Assembly: GCF_003385595.1 (NCBI RefSeq)
Contig: NZ_QNUE01000014.1
Location: 44,691-108,690, forward strand
Direction of reading: 5' to 3'
Source: Chryseobacterium flavum
GTDB taxonomy: Bacteria > Bacteroidota > Bacteroidia > Flavobacteriales > Weeksellaceae
Length of the DNA: 64,000 nucleotides
The notes under the pieces were generated by a model. It made no database searches. It saw only the letters and a program-made list of their open reading frames with translations, and had not been told where the DNA came from. Positions 8,371 to 16,289 of the stretch are shown here, one piece after another. The translations under genes and the position numbers were made by a program. Position 1 is the stretch's first letter. Every line of letters begins with the position of its first letter.

Positions 8371-8964
8371 TTATTTTATATCATCCCAGATACTGTAATC
8401 CACAATTTTGGTAGGGGTTTGCTCTACATATTCTGTAAATGGCTCACAAGGAAGGATCGCTTTCTTTCCTTCCCTTGCCAGTTCCTGGTACAATTTTGTA
8501 CCTTCAGTTTTCCAGTGAATCATCTCATCAGAAACTTCACGGATAACTTTTGCAGGACTTCCTACAATAAGCTTTCTTGGCTCACATCTAAAGTTGGCAG
8601 GAACAAAGGCCAAAGCTCCTACAATACTTTCATCACCAATATATGCCTTATCCATCACAACGGAATTCATTCCAATCAAACAATTTTTTCCAATGTGACC
8701 CGAATGAATAATTGCCCCATGTCCTATATGTGCAGATTCTTCCAATATGGTTTCTATATTCGGAAAAACATGAAGAGTACAATTTTCCTGTACATTGGCT
8801 CCGTCTTTAATGATAATTTTTCCCCAGTCACCACGAATTACCGCATTGGGGCCAATATATACTTCTTCACCAATTTCTACGTTTCCGATAATGACTGCCT
8901 GCGGATGAATGTAAGCAGATGACTTTATAATGGGACGAATCCCGTGGTATGAGTAGATGTTCAT
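8371..8964 (-). CDS. paaY: PaaY-like gamma-carbonic-anhydrase-fold thioesterase
   Basis: 197 residues forming a left-handed beta-helix of hexapeptide repeats (VIIGNVEIGEEVYIGPNAVI and onward). Three histidines match the zinc site of gamma carbonic anhydrases: H65 (CTLHVFPN), H82 and H87 (IGHGAIIHSG). PaaY proteins in paa clusters are thioesterases that remove dead-end CoA thioesters such as 2-hydroxycyclohepta-1,4,6-triene-1-formyl-CoA; the role here is inferred from location between paaJ and the esterase. A generic gamma-CA family annotation is the alternative. Confidence 0.8.
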   Translation of the reverse strand: MNIYSYHGIRPIIKSSAYIHPQAVIIGNVEIGEEVYIGPNAVIRGDWGKIIIKDGANVQENCTLHVFPNIETILEESAHIGHGAIIHSGHIGKNCLIGMNSVVMDKAYIGDESIVGALAFVPANFRCEPRKLIVGSPAKVIREVSDEMIHWKTEGTKLYQELAREGKKAILPCEPFTEYVEQTPTKIVDYSIWDDIK

Positions 8965-8985
8965 AGAATTTTAATTTAATATACC

Positions 8986-9056
8986 AATGTAACAATATAA
9001 CAGTCTAGCAATAGATTCAATATTGTTACATTGATAAACTGTTATATTGTTACATT
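8986..9056. repeat. Octamer-type intergenic repeat, copy A (paaJ-paaY gap)
   Basis: A perfect 19-bp inverted repeat: AATGTAACAATATAACAGT at 8986-9004 and its complement at 9038-9056, with a 33-nt spacer that itself contains TCTAGCAATA and TATTGTTACATTG. It belongs to the same family as the other five gaps of the paa cluster, built from AATGTAAC / AATGTATC octamers. Confidence 0.75.
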
Positions 9057-9066
9057 ATTTAAAAAG

Positions 9067-10272
9067 CTATACTTTTTCAATCACCATTGCATATCCTTGT
9101 CCGACACCGATACAAAGAGTACACAATGCATATTTTTTATCCTGCTTCTGAAGTTCCATGGCAGCAGAACCTACAATTCTTGCTCCTGAAACTCCAAGAG
9201 GATGCCCTATTGCAATTGCTCCGCCATTTGGGTTTATTCTTGCATCGTCATCTTTCAACCCTAAAGTTCTTGTTACTGCTAAAGCCTGAGCAGCAAAAGC
9301 TTCATTAAGCTCAATAATATCCATATCGTCCAATGAAAGATTTAATCTTTTCAATAGTTTTTGAGTTGCCTCTACCGGTCCTATTCCCATAATTCTCGGC
9401 TCTACCCCTGCTACAGATGATCCTAAAATTTTAGCTTTTGGTTTCAGTCCATATTTTTTCACTGCTTCTTCACTTGCAAGAATCAGAGCTGCCGCACCAT
9501 CATTCATTCCTGAAGCATTTCCGGCAGTTACTGTTCCTTCTTTTCTGAATGCCGGACGAAGTTTTGCCAGACCTTCCATTGAAGAGGAAGGTTTAATAAA
9601 TTCATCTTTTTCAAAAATGACAGGATCTCCTTTCCTCTGAGGAATTTCAACTTTTACAATTTCTTCCGCCAGTCTTCCGCTTTCCTGAGCTTTTGTTGCT
9701 TTCTGCTGAGACCAAAGCGCAAATTTATCCTGATCCTCTCTGTTGATCTGGTGGATGTCAGCTAAGTTTTCAGCAGTTTCCCCCATTCCGTCAACGCCAT
9801 ACATCTCTTTCATTTTAGGATTAATGAAACGCCACCCGAAAGTAGTATCAAACATCTGACTGTCTCTTCCGAAAGCAGCACTTGGTTTTGACATTACATA
9901 AGGAGAACGTGTCATATGCTCTACTCCTCCGGCAATATAAATCTCTCCTTCTCCGGCTGCAATAGAGCGGAATGCATTCGCTACAGCAGACATCCCTGAA
10001 GCACATAATCTGTTGACGGTCTCTCCTCCGATTTTATAAGGAAGGCCAGCTAATAAAAGGCCCATTCTTGCAACGTTTCTGTTATCTTCACCCGCCTGGT
10101 TGGCACAGCCGAAAATAACATCTTCAATTTCCTCCACAGGAACTTCAGGATTTCTTGCTACTACTTCTTTGATAACAATAGCTGCTAAATCATCAGCTCT
10201 TACTTCTGATAATCCTCCCTGTAATTTTGAGATGGGAGTTCTGACATAGTCTATGATGTATACGTTGTTCAT
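9067..10272 (-). CDS. paaJ: PaaJ 3-oxoadipyl-CoA / 3-oxo-5,6-dehydrosuberyl-CoA thiolase
   Basis: A 401-residue thiolase of normal length. The catalytic residues are visible: nucleophile C90 ([16 protein letters not shown]), H357 ([14 protein letters not shown]) and C387 ([11 protein letters not shown]). [10 protein letters not shown] is also conserved. In the phenylacetate route it performs both beta-ketoadipyl-type thiolytic steps, releasing acetyl-CoA and finally succinyl-CoA. Assignment to PaaJ rather than a generic acetyl-CoA acyltransferase rests on its place inside the paa cluster. Confidence 0.9.
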   Translation of the reverse strand: MNNVYIIDYVRTPISKLQGGLSEVRADDLAAIVIKEVVARNPEVPVEEIEDVIFGCANQAGEDNRNVARMGLLLAGLPYKIGGETVNRLCASGMSAVANAFRSIAAGEGEIYIAGGVEHMTRSPYVMSKPSAAFGRDSQMFDTTFGWRFINPKMKEMYGVDGMGETAENLADIHQINREDQDKFALWSQQKATKAQESGRLAEEIVKVEIPQRKGDPVIFEKDEFIKPSSSMEGLAKLRPAFRKEGTVTAGNASGMNDGAAALILASEEAVKKYGLKPKAKILGSSVAGVEPRIMGIGPVEATQKLLKRLNLSLDDMDIIELNEAFAAQALAVTRTLGLKDDDARINPNGGAIAIGHPLGVSGARIVGSAAMELQKQDKKYALCTLCIGVGQGYAMVIEKV

Positions 10273-10282
10273 AATTTTTTTC

Positions 10283-10360
10283 TTTAGGCTATAAGCTATA
10301 TACAGTAGGCTTTACCAGCTTCAAAAAAAGCTTACTGCCTATTGCCTGAAGCTTATAGCG
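10283..10360. repeat. Heptamer-type intergenic repeat with inverted ends (paaI-paaJ gap)
   Basis: The gap is built of short words ending in GC (TTTAGGC, TATAAGC, TATTGCC, TTATAGC). The outer parts are complementary: GCTATAAGC near 10288 and GCTTATAGC near 10351. It resembles the repeats at 14808-14872 and 63807-63855. Confidence 0.55.
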
Positions 10361-10363
10361 TAT

Positions 10364-10777
10364 TTATAATTCTGTTACTTTTTTCCCGATTTTGTAGACT
10401 GTCCCTACAAATTTTGCAATCAGCTCCTTATTTTGGTTGGTAATCTGAATATCATAAACCGCAGTTTTTCTCGTATCATTGACCAAAACACTTTCTGCTC
10501 TGAAAACATCACCTTCTTTTCCTGCTTTCGTGAAATTGATAATACAGTTCAATGCTACAGCGGCATCTCCGGTATTGTTGGAAGAAAATGCCAGTGCTGA
10601 GTCTGCAAACGCAAAGGTAACACCGCCATGAACTGTTTTAAGGCCGTTCAGCATATCTTTCTTGATTGGCATTTCCAGTAAACAGTAATTTTCTTTTACT
10701 TCAATCATCTTGATATTCATCCACTGGGAAAAATAATCCTGATTGAACATATAATCTGCTACTTGTCTTGGATTCAT
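10364..10777 (-). CDS. paaI: PaaI hydroxyphenylacetyl-CoA thioesterase
   Basis: A 137-residue single hot-dog-fold protein, the usual PaaI length. The family signature is KTVHGGVTFAFADSALA, giving the H50-G-G segment and catalytic acid D59. PaaI hydrolyses ring-hydroxylated phenylacetyl-CoA thioesters to recover CoA when the epoxide is not processed. It lies between paaJ and a small unknown gene, on the operon strand, with its start 9 nt from the stop of the upstream ORF. Confidence 0.88.
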   Translation of the reverse strand: MNPRQVADYMFNQDYFSQWMNIKMIEVKENYCLLEMPIKKDMLNGLKTVHGGVTFAFADSALAFSSNNTGDAAVALNCIINFTKAGKEGDVFRAESVLVNDTRKTAVYDIQITNQNKELIAKFVGTVYKIGKKVTEL

Positions 10778-10786
10778 TTCTATTAA

Positions 10787-11095
10787 TTATATGTTTGTTA
10801 TTTCTTCATACAGCCCATCGGATAATCTGTCATAAACATTCATTGTTTTTCCCAAAATGATCTGTTCATATGAAAGACTTTCTGAATCTGATGAATTTTC
10901 AGAGGGATAGGATGCGTTTAAAGCAATTCCATTTTCGTTGGCTAATCTTTTGATCAGCTCTTTATATTTTTCATTAAACTTTCCGAGTAACTCAAGCCTT
11001 TCCTGCTCATCAATAGAGGAGGCTTCCTGAATTAAATATTGTTTCTCAATTAAAAGCCTGGTTTCCAGCTCTGCCCTGAATTCATCTATATTCAT
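10787..11095 (-). CDS. Hypothetical helical protein in the paa cluster
   Basis: 102 residues, soluble, strongly helical and charged in the first half (EFRAELETRLLIEKQYLIQE, then a glutamate/lysine-rich stretch to about residue 55), with a serine-rich linker (SENSSDSES) and a tail around DRLSDGLYEEITNI. No signal, membrane segment or known motif. It lies between paaH and paaI with only 9 nt to paaI, so it is surely co-transcribed. Function unknown. Confidence 0.6.
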   Translation of the reverse strand: MNIDEFRAELETRLLIEKQYLIQEASSIDEQERLELLGKFNEKYKELIKRLANENGIALNASYPSENSSDSESLSYEQIILGKTMNVYDRLSDGLYEEITNI

Positions 11096-11102
11096 TTATT
11101 TT

Positions 11103-11176
11103 TAATGTAACAATTTAACAATCTATCAGTTTACCAATCTTTACAAAGTGATTGGTATATTGATACATTGGTACAT
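11103..11176. repeat. Octamer-type intergenic repeat, copy B (paaH-orf gap)
   Basis: An imperfect inverted repeat: AATGTAACAATTTAACAATC on the left against GATTGGTATATTGATACATT and GGTACATT on the right, around a central TTACCAATCTTTACAAAG. Same family as copies A and C-F. Confidence 0.65.
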
Positions 11177-11179
11177 TCT

Positions 11180-12313
11180 TTATAATTTACGGAGTAAAGG
11201 ACTTTGCCTGTATCTTTCTTCCTGATATTCTTCGTAAAGGTTCTGAAGGGTTTCGGAGATTTTTGCATACCCGATTTCTTTCCCCCAGCTTAATAATCCT
11301 TTCGGATAGTTGACGCCTTTCTGCATGGCCAACTCAATATCTTCGTCATTGGCTACTCCTAATCTTTTCGCTTCAACAGCCTCATTGATCAACATGGAAA
11401 TGATTCTTAAAAAGATCTGCTGGTATAAAGCATCGTCTTTCTGAGCAACAGGTTTTTCTGCTCCTTCGCTGTAATCGTAGAAACCTTTTCCTGTCTTTCT
11501 GCCGTGAAGTCTGGCTTCAGACATCCTTTGCTGAAGTAATGATGGTTTGTATTTCGGATCGTAGAAATAATCTTTGTAAACGGTAGTTGTTACGGCAAAG
11601 TTTACATCAACCCCAATAAGATCCATCAATTCGAAAGGTCCCATTTTGAAGTTTCCTAAAGTTTTCATGGCATCATCTACCTGTTCCGGTGTTGCAATAT
11701 TTTCTTCAACAATTCTAAGTCCTTCCCCATAATAAGGTCTGGCAATTCTGTTGACGATGAATCCGGGAATATCTTTGGCAATAACAGGAGTCTTCCCCCA
11801 TTCTTTCATGAGGTTGTAGATTTTTTCTGCTAATGTATTTTCTGTTAATAAAGATGGAATAACTTCCACTAAAGGCATCAACGGAGCCGGATTGAAAAAG
11901 TGAATTCCGATGAAACGCTCCGGTTTCTTTAGTTCTGCACCCAGAGAGGTGATAGAGATAGATGAGGTATTGGAACTAAGAATACAGCTTTCTGAAACAT
12001 AATTTTCAAGCTCTGTAAACACTTTTGTCTTGATCTCTTTGTTTTCGATAATGGCTTCAATAATCAGCTCACAATCTTTGAAATCTTTCAGTTCTGTAGC
12101 AATGGAAATGTTGGCTAAAATTTCAGTCATTTTCTCCGCTGAAATTTTTTGTTTATCCACCAGTTTGGTCAATGTTTTTTCCAAACCTACCGTGGCCGTT
12201 TCTACTTGTTTTGCGTTGGCGTCATACACCCATACTTTGCATCCGTTCGTTGCGGCTACCTGTGCAATGCCGATTCCCATTGTTCCGGCACCGATAATTC
12301 CTACATATTTCAT
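11180..12313 (-). CDS. paaH: PaaH 3-hydroxyadipyl-CoA dehydrogenase
   Basis: The start at MKYVGIIGAGTMG gives 377 residues; the ATG 18 nt upstream only adds MIHCYI inside a repeat. An N-terminal Rossmann domain binds NAD (GIIGAGTMGIGIAQ). The catalytic histidine region is GIHFFNPAPLMPLVEV, followed by the first C-terminal 3HCDH domain (PGFIVNRIARPYYGEG, MGPFELMDLIGVD). A second 3HCDH-type C-terminal segment follows (INEAVEAKRLGVANDEDIEL, GVNYPKGLLSWGKEIG). The enzyme oxidises 3-hydroxyadipyl-CoA before thiolysis by PaaJ. Confidence 0.9.
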   Translation of the reverse strand: MKYVGIIGAGTMGIGIAQVAATNGCKVWVYDANAKQVETATVGLEKTLTKLVDKQKISAEKMTEILANISIATELKDFKDCELIIEAIIENKEIKTKVFTELENYVSESCILSSNTSSISITSLGAELKKPERFIGIHFFNPAPLMPLVEVIPSLLTENTLAEKIYNLMKEWGKTPVIAKDIPGFIVNRIARPYYGEGLRIVEENIATPEQVDDAMKTLGNFKMGPFELMDLIGVDVNFAVTTTVYKDYFYDPKYKPSLLQQRMSEARLHGRKTGKGFYDYSEGAEKPVAQKDDALYQQIFLRIISMLINEAVEAKRLGVANDEDIELAMQKGVNYPKGLLSWGKEIGYAKISETLQNLYEEYQEERYRQSPLLRKL

Positions 12314-12417
12314 AATGTAACAGTGTATCAATGTAACAATGTAACAATCATTGTCATGCTAATCTTGTCGAAGCATCTCATTGATAAACTGCTACATTGG
12401 TACATTGCTATATTAGT
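12314..12417. repeat. Octamer-type intergenic repeat with 30-nt core, copy C (paaG-paaH gap)
   Basis: About four direct octamers (AATGTAAC, AGTGTATC, AATGTAAC, AATGTAAC) precede the core ATTGTCATGCTAATCTTGTC-GAAGCATCTCATTG; on the right are the complementary TACATTGGTACATTGCTATA units. The core appears in the opposite orientation in copy E. Confidence 0.75.
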
Positions 12418-12419
12418 TT

Positions 12420-13220
12420 TTATTTTCCTTTATAATTAGGTTTTCTTTTTTGTAAGAAGGCGTTTACGCCCTCGATGAAGTCTTCTGTTTCTGCAGCTTC
12501 CTGCTGAAGATCTCCTTCCAGTTCAAGCTGTTCTTTCAAGGTATTGTTATAAGAACTGGCAAATGCTTTTTTCGTAAGCTTGATGGCTGCTGTCGGCATG
12601 TTTGCCATTCTTTCAAGGATTTCCATTGATTTTGGAACAAATTCTTCCTCACTGAAAACTTCCGCTACAAGGCCATAAGCTTTAGATTCTTCTGCAGATA
12701 ATTTTTTACCTGTAAATGCTAAATAATTGGCTAATTGTCTACCTAAAAGCTTCGGCAGGAAATAAGTCCCTCCTGTATCAGGAATCAAACCGATATTTGA
12801 AAATGCCTGAGCAAAATATGCTTTTTCATTTGCTAAAACGAAATCAGAGATCAAAGCCAGCATCGCTCCAGCTCCTACTGCAGGACCGTTTACTAAAGCA
12901 ATAACCGGTTTTTTGCAGCGGGTAACTTCCATTACCAACGGATTGTAGTAGTCTACCACAATTTTTCTGATGATGTCCTGGTCATGGTGCTCTTTACCTA
13001 CCGCAAAGGCCTCATCCAGATTCTGACCTGAGCAGAACGCTCTTCCTCTTCCGGAGATTGCAACGCATCTTACTGTTTCATCTTCGCTGCATTCTTTAAC
13101 AAAATCTCTAAGATCTGCCAAAGCCGGCTTTGTAAGGGCATTCATAGTTTCCGGCTGATTAAGAAATGCTATTTTAAGCTTCCCGTCAAAATGCGATTCA
13201 ATATCGAGTTGTGTGTACAT
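12420..13220 (-). CDS. paaG: PaaG 1,2-epoxyphenylacetyl-CoA isomerase
   Basis: A 266-residue crotonase-family protein. Landmarks are RAFCSGQNLDEAF (CoA-binding/oxyanion region), NGPAVGAGAMLALISDFVLA and SNIGLIPDTGGTYFLPKLLG, which places the PaaG-type catalytic aspartate at D148. The ECH glutamates are absent, as expected for the isomerase, which converts ring-1,2-epoxyphenylacetyl-CoA to oxepin-CoA. It lies between paaD and paaH; repeat-filled gaps flank it on both sides. The partial crotonase at the left edge of the window is a separate gene and differs at this position. Confidence 0.88.
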   Translation of the reverse strand: MYTQLDIESHFDGKLKIAFLNQPETMNALTKPALADLRDFVKECSEDETVRCVAISGRGRAFCSGQNLDEAFAVGKEHHDQDIIRKIVVDYYNPLVMEVTRCKKPVIALVNGPAVGAGAMLALISDFVLANEKAYFAQAFSNIGLIPDTGGTYFLPKLLGRQLANYLAFTGKKLSAEESKAYGLVAEVFSEEEFVPKSMEILERMANMPTAAIKLTKKAFASSYNNTLKEQLELEGDLQQEAAETEDFIEGVNAFLQKRKPNYKGK

Positions 13221-13253
13221 AGTTTAATTTTTTATGATTTCACTAAATTAGTT

Positions 13254-13333
13254 ATAATGTAACAATCTACAGTGTAACAATACAATAAATGTAATGTAAT
13301 GCTGAACAAATTGCTGCGCTTATACTTTATTAG
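13254..13333. repeat. Octamer-type intergenic repeat, degenerate copy D (paaD-paaG gap)
   Basis: AATGTAACAATCTACAGTGTAACAATAC octamers (13257 onward) are followed by ATGCTGAACAAATTGCTGCGC, a decayed version of the core found in copies C and E. The right-hand complementary arm is largely lost. Confidence 0.55.
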
Positions 13334-13334
13334 T

Positions 13335-13799
13335 TTAGTGACATTTAAAATAGTCAAAGGGCTCCAGACAGTCTAAGCATTGGTAAGACGCCTTACACAA
13401 AGTAGACCCGAACCTGCTTACCTGTTTGGTATGTTCAGAACCGCAACGCGGACATTTTTTCGGTTTCCCGATATGGTGTTCGTCTGCTCCTTTTTCGGGA
13501 GGTGTGATTCCGTAAGCACGGAGTTTTTCTCTCGCTTCATCGGTTAACCAATCTGTGGTCCAGATCGGAAACATCTTGGTCACTACTTTGGCATCCCATC
13601 CGTTTTCTTTCATCATTTTGATAATATCCTCCTCAATAGTAAACATGGCAGGACAGGCAGAATAAGTTGGTGTAATGATTACTTCACAAGTGTTTTCACC
13701 TGTGATCTGCGCATCTCTTACAATTCCTAATTCCACAATATTGATTACCGGAATTTCCGGATCCGGAATTAATTCTAATATCTCTAAAGGATTTCTCAA
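13335..13799 (-). CDS. paaD: PaaD, 1,2-phenylacetyl-CoA epoxidase assembly subunit (TTG start)
   Basis: 154 residues: an N-terminal MIP18/DUF59 domain (LELIPDPEIPVINIVELGIV, TPTYSACPAM) and a C-terminal zinc-ribbon-like part with C116, C119, C135, C141 and C144 (KKCPRCGSEH, YQCLDCLEPFDY). PaaD is needed for maturation of the PaaABCE monooxygenase, probably by Fe-S delivery to PaaE. No in-frame ATG exists before the conserved LELIPDPE motif: the only start is TTG at 13799-13797, preceded nine codons earlier by a stop. This TTG overlaps the stop of the upstream small ORF as TTGA, pointing to coupled translation. Confidence 0.88.
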   Translation of the reverse strand: MRNPLEILELIPDPEIPVINIVELGIVRDAQITGENTCEVIITPTYSACPAMFTIEEDIIKMMKENGWDAKVVTKMFPIWTTDWLTDEAREKLRAYGITPPEKGADEHHIGKPKKCPRCGSEHTKQVSRFGSTLCKASYQCLDCLEPFDYFKCH

Positions 13800-14041
13800 C
13801 CTCTTATTATTTTTTTTCTAAACAACATTAAAAGAACAATCACAATAATATCAATGACAATTAATACTTTTCCTCGTTCTATATCCTTACATAAATTTCT
13901 TCCCGTTATCTGTGAAACACAATCTCCAAGAATACTGGTTTCGTACTTTAAACTAACCTGTGTATTGATTATTCCAAAGTAAAATATTGGGATTAAAATA
14001 ATCAATACTATTATCAGTACTTTAAAATATTTCTTTTTCAA
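13796..14041 (-). CDS. Small two-helix membrane protein inserted between paaC and paaD (TTG start)
   Basis: 81 residues, probably starting at TTG with a GGAGG Shine-Dalgarno 8 nt upstream that overlaps the end of paaC (12-nt gap after the paaC stop). Two hydrophobic segments, VLIIVLIILIPIFYFGII (about 8-25) and VLIVIDIIVIVLLMLF (about 59-74), surround an extracytoplasmic loop with two cysteines (GDCVSQITGRNLCKD) that could form a disulfide. The C-terminus RKKIIRG is basic. I do not recognise it and paa clusters do not normally have a gene here. Its stop overlaps the paaD start. Confidence 0.6.
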   Translation of the reverse strand: MKKKYFKVLIIVLIILIPIFYFGIINTQVSLKYETSILGDCVSQITGRNLCKDIERGKVLIVIDIIVIVLLMLFRKKIIRG

Positions 14042-14053
14042 AATTGCAACCTC

Positions 14054-14803
14054 CTACCATGTACACCCCGGATACGCTCTCTGCATATACTGAAGCTCAC
14101 AAAGGATATATCCGAAATACTCTGTATGATATCCTGTTCTTGATTTTGGCTGCATGAAAGGGTTTTCAGGATATTCTAATCCGAAATCCGCAAAATCTTT
14201 TTTTGTAACAGCAAGAAATTCTTCATAAAGGACATCTGCATCCGGAGCAATATTTAAAGCAACCAGATCTTCTTCACCTTCTGTTTTAGCAAAAAGGCCT
14301 TTCGTATATTCCCAGATATTCTCAACAGCTTTTACCAAACGGGACTTACTTTCTTCTGTTCCCTGAGCAAAAATTTTCATCCAGGATGCAGCATGAGTAT
14401 AGTGATATCTTACTTCTTTTAATGATTTTTGAGCAATGGCGGCCAACTCTTCATTAGCAGAATTCGATAATGCTTCATACATCAGTTTCTGATATACTGC
14501 AAAAACATAAACTTTCAGAATCGTTTGTGCATAGTCTTCATTGGGAAGTTCTACCCAGTGCGCATTCAGATATTCGTGCTCGTATCTTAAAAACGCAATA
14601 TCATCTTCACTTTTACCGTTATCAATCACTCTTGAAGCGTACACATAAAAGTTATTCGCCTGTCCCAGTTCATCCAACGCAATATTCGTCAATGCAATAT
14701 CTTCCTCAAGATAAGGACCTTCTCCACACCATTCAGACAAGCGCTGCCCCATAATGAAACTGTCGTCTGCTAGTTTTAATAAATAATTATATAATGGGTT
14801 CAT
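14054..14803 (-). CDS. paaC: PaaC, structural subunit of phenylacetyl-CoA epoxidase
   Basis: A 249-residue ferritin-like four-helix protein of normal PaaC length. Typical segments are LADDSFIMGQRLSEWCG near the start, TNIALDELGQAN, and DIAFLRYEHEY. PaaC pairs with PaaA as the non-catalytic structural partner of the diiron monooxygenase that epoxidises the aromatic ring of phenylacetyl-CoA. It is between paaB and the small membrane ORF; the C-terminus ends YPGCTW. The paaB-paaC gap carries a heptamer repeat. Confidence 0.9.
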   Translation of the reverse strand: MNPLYNYLLKLADDSFIMGQRLSEWCGEGPYLEEDIALTNIALDELGQANNFYVYASRVIDNGKSEDDIAFLRYEHEYLNAHWVELPNEDYAQTILKVYVFAVYQKLMYEALSNSANEELAAIAQKSLKEVRYHYTHAASWMKIFAQGTEESKSRLVKAVENIWEYTKGLFAKTEGEEDLVALNIAPDADVLYEEFLAVTKKDFADFGLEYPENPFMQPKSRTGYHTEYFGYILCELQYMQRAYPGCTW

Positions 14804-14807
14804 TGTT

Positions 14808-14872
14808 TTAGCTTTTGGCTTTTTGGCATATAGCTTTTGGCAAATTGCCGGCAGCTAACAGCCAATAGCTGT
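14808..14872. repeat. Heptamer-type intergenic repeat (paaB-paaC gap)
   Basis: Successive 7-nt words mostly ending in GC: TTTTGGC, ATATAGC, TTTTGGC, AAATTGC, CGGCAGC, TAACAGC, CAATAGC. TAGCTTTTGGC on the left is partly complementary to GCCAATAGCT on the right, so a hairpin is possible. Confidence 0.6.
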
Positions 14873-14873
14873 T

Positions 14874-15155
14874 TTACATATTTTTTACGTCGTTAGGAAT
14901 CTCGTAGAAAGTCGGGTGACGGTATAGTTTATCATCAGCCGGATCAAAGAACGCTTCTTTATCTACACCTTCCGAAGTCACAATATATTTGCTAGGAACA
15001 ACCCAAACAGAAGTCCCCTCTTTTCTTCTTGTATAAACGTCTCTTGCGTTCTGCAAAGCCATTTCTGCTGTTGGTGCCTGTACAATTCCAACGTGTTTGT
15101 GAGATAATCCCGGTTTAGTCTGAATAAACACTTCCCACATATCTAAATTTGCCAT
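14874..15155 (-). CDS. paaB: PaaB subunit of phenylacetyl-CoA epoxidase
   Basis: Start at ATG 15155 (MANLDMWEVF), 93 residues; a TTG two codons upstream is less likely. It shows the compact PaaB pattern: WEVFIQTKPGLSHKHVGIVQ, then MALQNARDVYTRRKEGTSVW and a VVPSKYIVTS segment. PaaB bridges or dimerises the PaaAC heterodimers in the epoxidase. It lies between paaA and paaC on the same strand. Assignment is firm from the motif and order A-B-C. Confidence 0.9.
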   Translation of the reverse strand: MANLDMWEVFIQTKPGLSHKHVGIVQAPTAEMALQNARDVYTRRKEGTSVWVVPSKYIVTSEGVDKEAFFDPADDKLYRHPTFYEIPNDVKNM

Positions 15156-15159
15156 AGTC

Positions 15160-15266
15160 AAATTAATTTAACAATGTATCAATGTACCGGTTTAACAATG
15201 AGATGCTTTGACAAGCTCAGCATGACAATGATGGTTACATTTCTACATTGGTATACTGTTACATTA
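15160..15266. repeat. Octamer-type intergenic repeat with inverted core, copy E (paaA-paaB gap)
   Basis: ACAATGTATCAATGTACC units, then the core GAGATGCTTTGACAAGCTCA-GCATGACAATG (reverse complement of the core in copy C, which reads CATTGTCATGCT...GCATCTC), then TACATTGGTATACTGTTACATT. Core and arms are therefore shared but inverted relative to copy C. Confidence 0.75.
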
Positions 15267-16205
15267 TTATATTACTTCTTTTTGTTGTTTCTCAGCAAAA
15301 GCTGCTGCAGCTTCTTTTACCCACGCATTTTCTCTCTGAGCTCTTCTCTTTGTTTCAATACGTTTTTTGTTGCAGGGTCCGTTTCCTTTTAATATTTCCA
15401 TGAATTCATCCCAGGGAAGTTCTCCGAAATCATAATGCTGTCTTTCCTCATTCCATTTTAAATCTTCGTCTGGAATAGTTAATCCTAAGAATTCAGCCTG
15501 AGGAACGGTAACATCAATAAATCTTTGACGAAGGCTGTCATTACTTTCTCTTTTCACCCTGTAATTCATAGAGATTTTAGAGTTTGGAGAACTGTCATCG
15601 TTAGGTCCGAACATCATTAAAGCCGGCCACCAGAAACGGTTTAAGGCTGCCTGAGCCATTTCTTTCTGCTGTTTCGTTCCTCGGCAAAGTGCCATTAAAA
15701 TCTCATATCCCTGTCTCTGGTGGAAAGATTCTTCTTTACAGATCTTTACCATCGCTCTTGAATAAGGGCCATAAGAGTTCCCCATCAACATTACCTGGTT
15801 CATAATGGCAGCTCCGTCTACCAGCCATCCGATTGCTCCGATATCTGCCCAGCTTAGGGTAGGATAATTGAAAATACTTGAGTACTTTGCTTTTCCTTCC
15901 AGCATATCTTCATAAGTAGCATCTCTGTCTGCTCTGATGCTTCCATCTCCTAAAGTTTCTGTTGCAGAGTAAAGGTATAAACCATGACCGGCCTCATCCT
16001 GAACTTTTGCCAAAAGGGCCATTTTTCTTCTTAACGAAGGAGCTCTGGAAATCCAGTTGGCTTCCGGGAGCATTCCTACGATTTCAGAATGGGCGTGTTG
16101 CGAAATCTGACGAACCAATAATTTCCTGTAATCATCAGGCATTACATCTTTGGGTTCCACTTTATTTTCTTCGTGAACGTATTGAACAAATTTTTCTAAG
16201 TCCAT
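15267..16205 (-). CDS. paaA: PaaA, catalytic diiron subunit of phenylacetyl-CoA epoxidase
   Basis: A 312-residue ferritin-like protein. Iron ligands of the bacterial multicomponent monooxygenase type are seen: E41 ([10 protein letters not shown]), the EAGH pair E71/H74 ([14 protein letters not shown]) and EES-FH at 158-162 ([15 protein letters not shown]). PaaA adds an oxygen atom across the ring 1,2-bond of phenylacetyl-CoA. Gene order downstream is B, C, D; upstream lies paaE. Length and motifs match the family well. Confidence 0.95.
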   Translation of the reverse strand: MDLEKFVQYVHEENKVEPKDVMPDDYRKLLVRQISQHAHSEIVGMLPEANWISRAPSLRRKMALLAKVQDEAGHGLYLYSATETLGDGSIRADRDATYEDMLEGKAKYSSIFNYPTLSWADIGAIGWLVDGAAIMNQVMLMGNSYGPYSRAMVKICKEESFHQRQGYEILMALCRGTKQQKEMAQAALNRFWWPALMMFGPNDDSSPNSKISMNYRVKRESNDSLRQRFIDVTVPQAEFLGLTIPDEDLKWNEERQHYDFGELPWDEFMEILKGNGPCNKKRIETKRRAQRENAWVKEAAAAFAEKQQKEVI

Positions 16206-16211
16206 AATCTT

Positions 16212-16284
16212 TCAATTTAACAATGTATCAGTCTAGCAATGTACCAATGATTGTTATATTGGTAAATTGTTATATTGTTACATT
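16212..16284. repeat. Octamer-type intergenic repeat, copy F (paaE-paaA gap)
   Basis: ACAATGTATCAGTCTAGCAATGTACCAATG on the left, written here in part as AATGTATCAGTCTAGC, faces TTATATTGGTAAATTG and TTATATTGTTACATTA on the right. No core is present. The CAGTCTAGCAAT word is shared with copy A. Confidence 0.65.
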
Positions 16285-16289
16285 AATTT

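Noticed and set aside
8986..16284. CRISPR array in the paa gaps
   Set aside because: The repeats are single copies in separate gaps, differ in sequence and have no regular spacers or cas genes.
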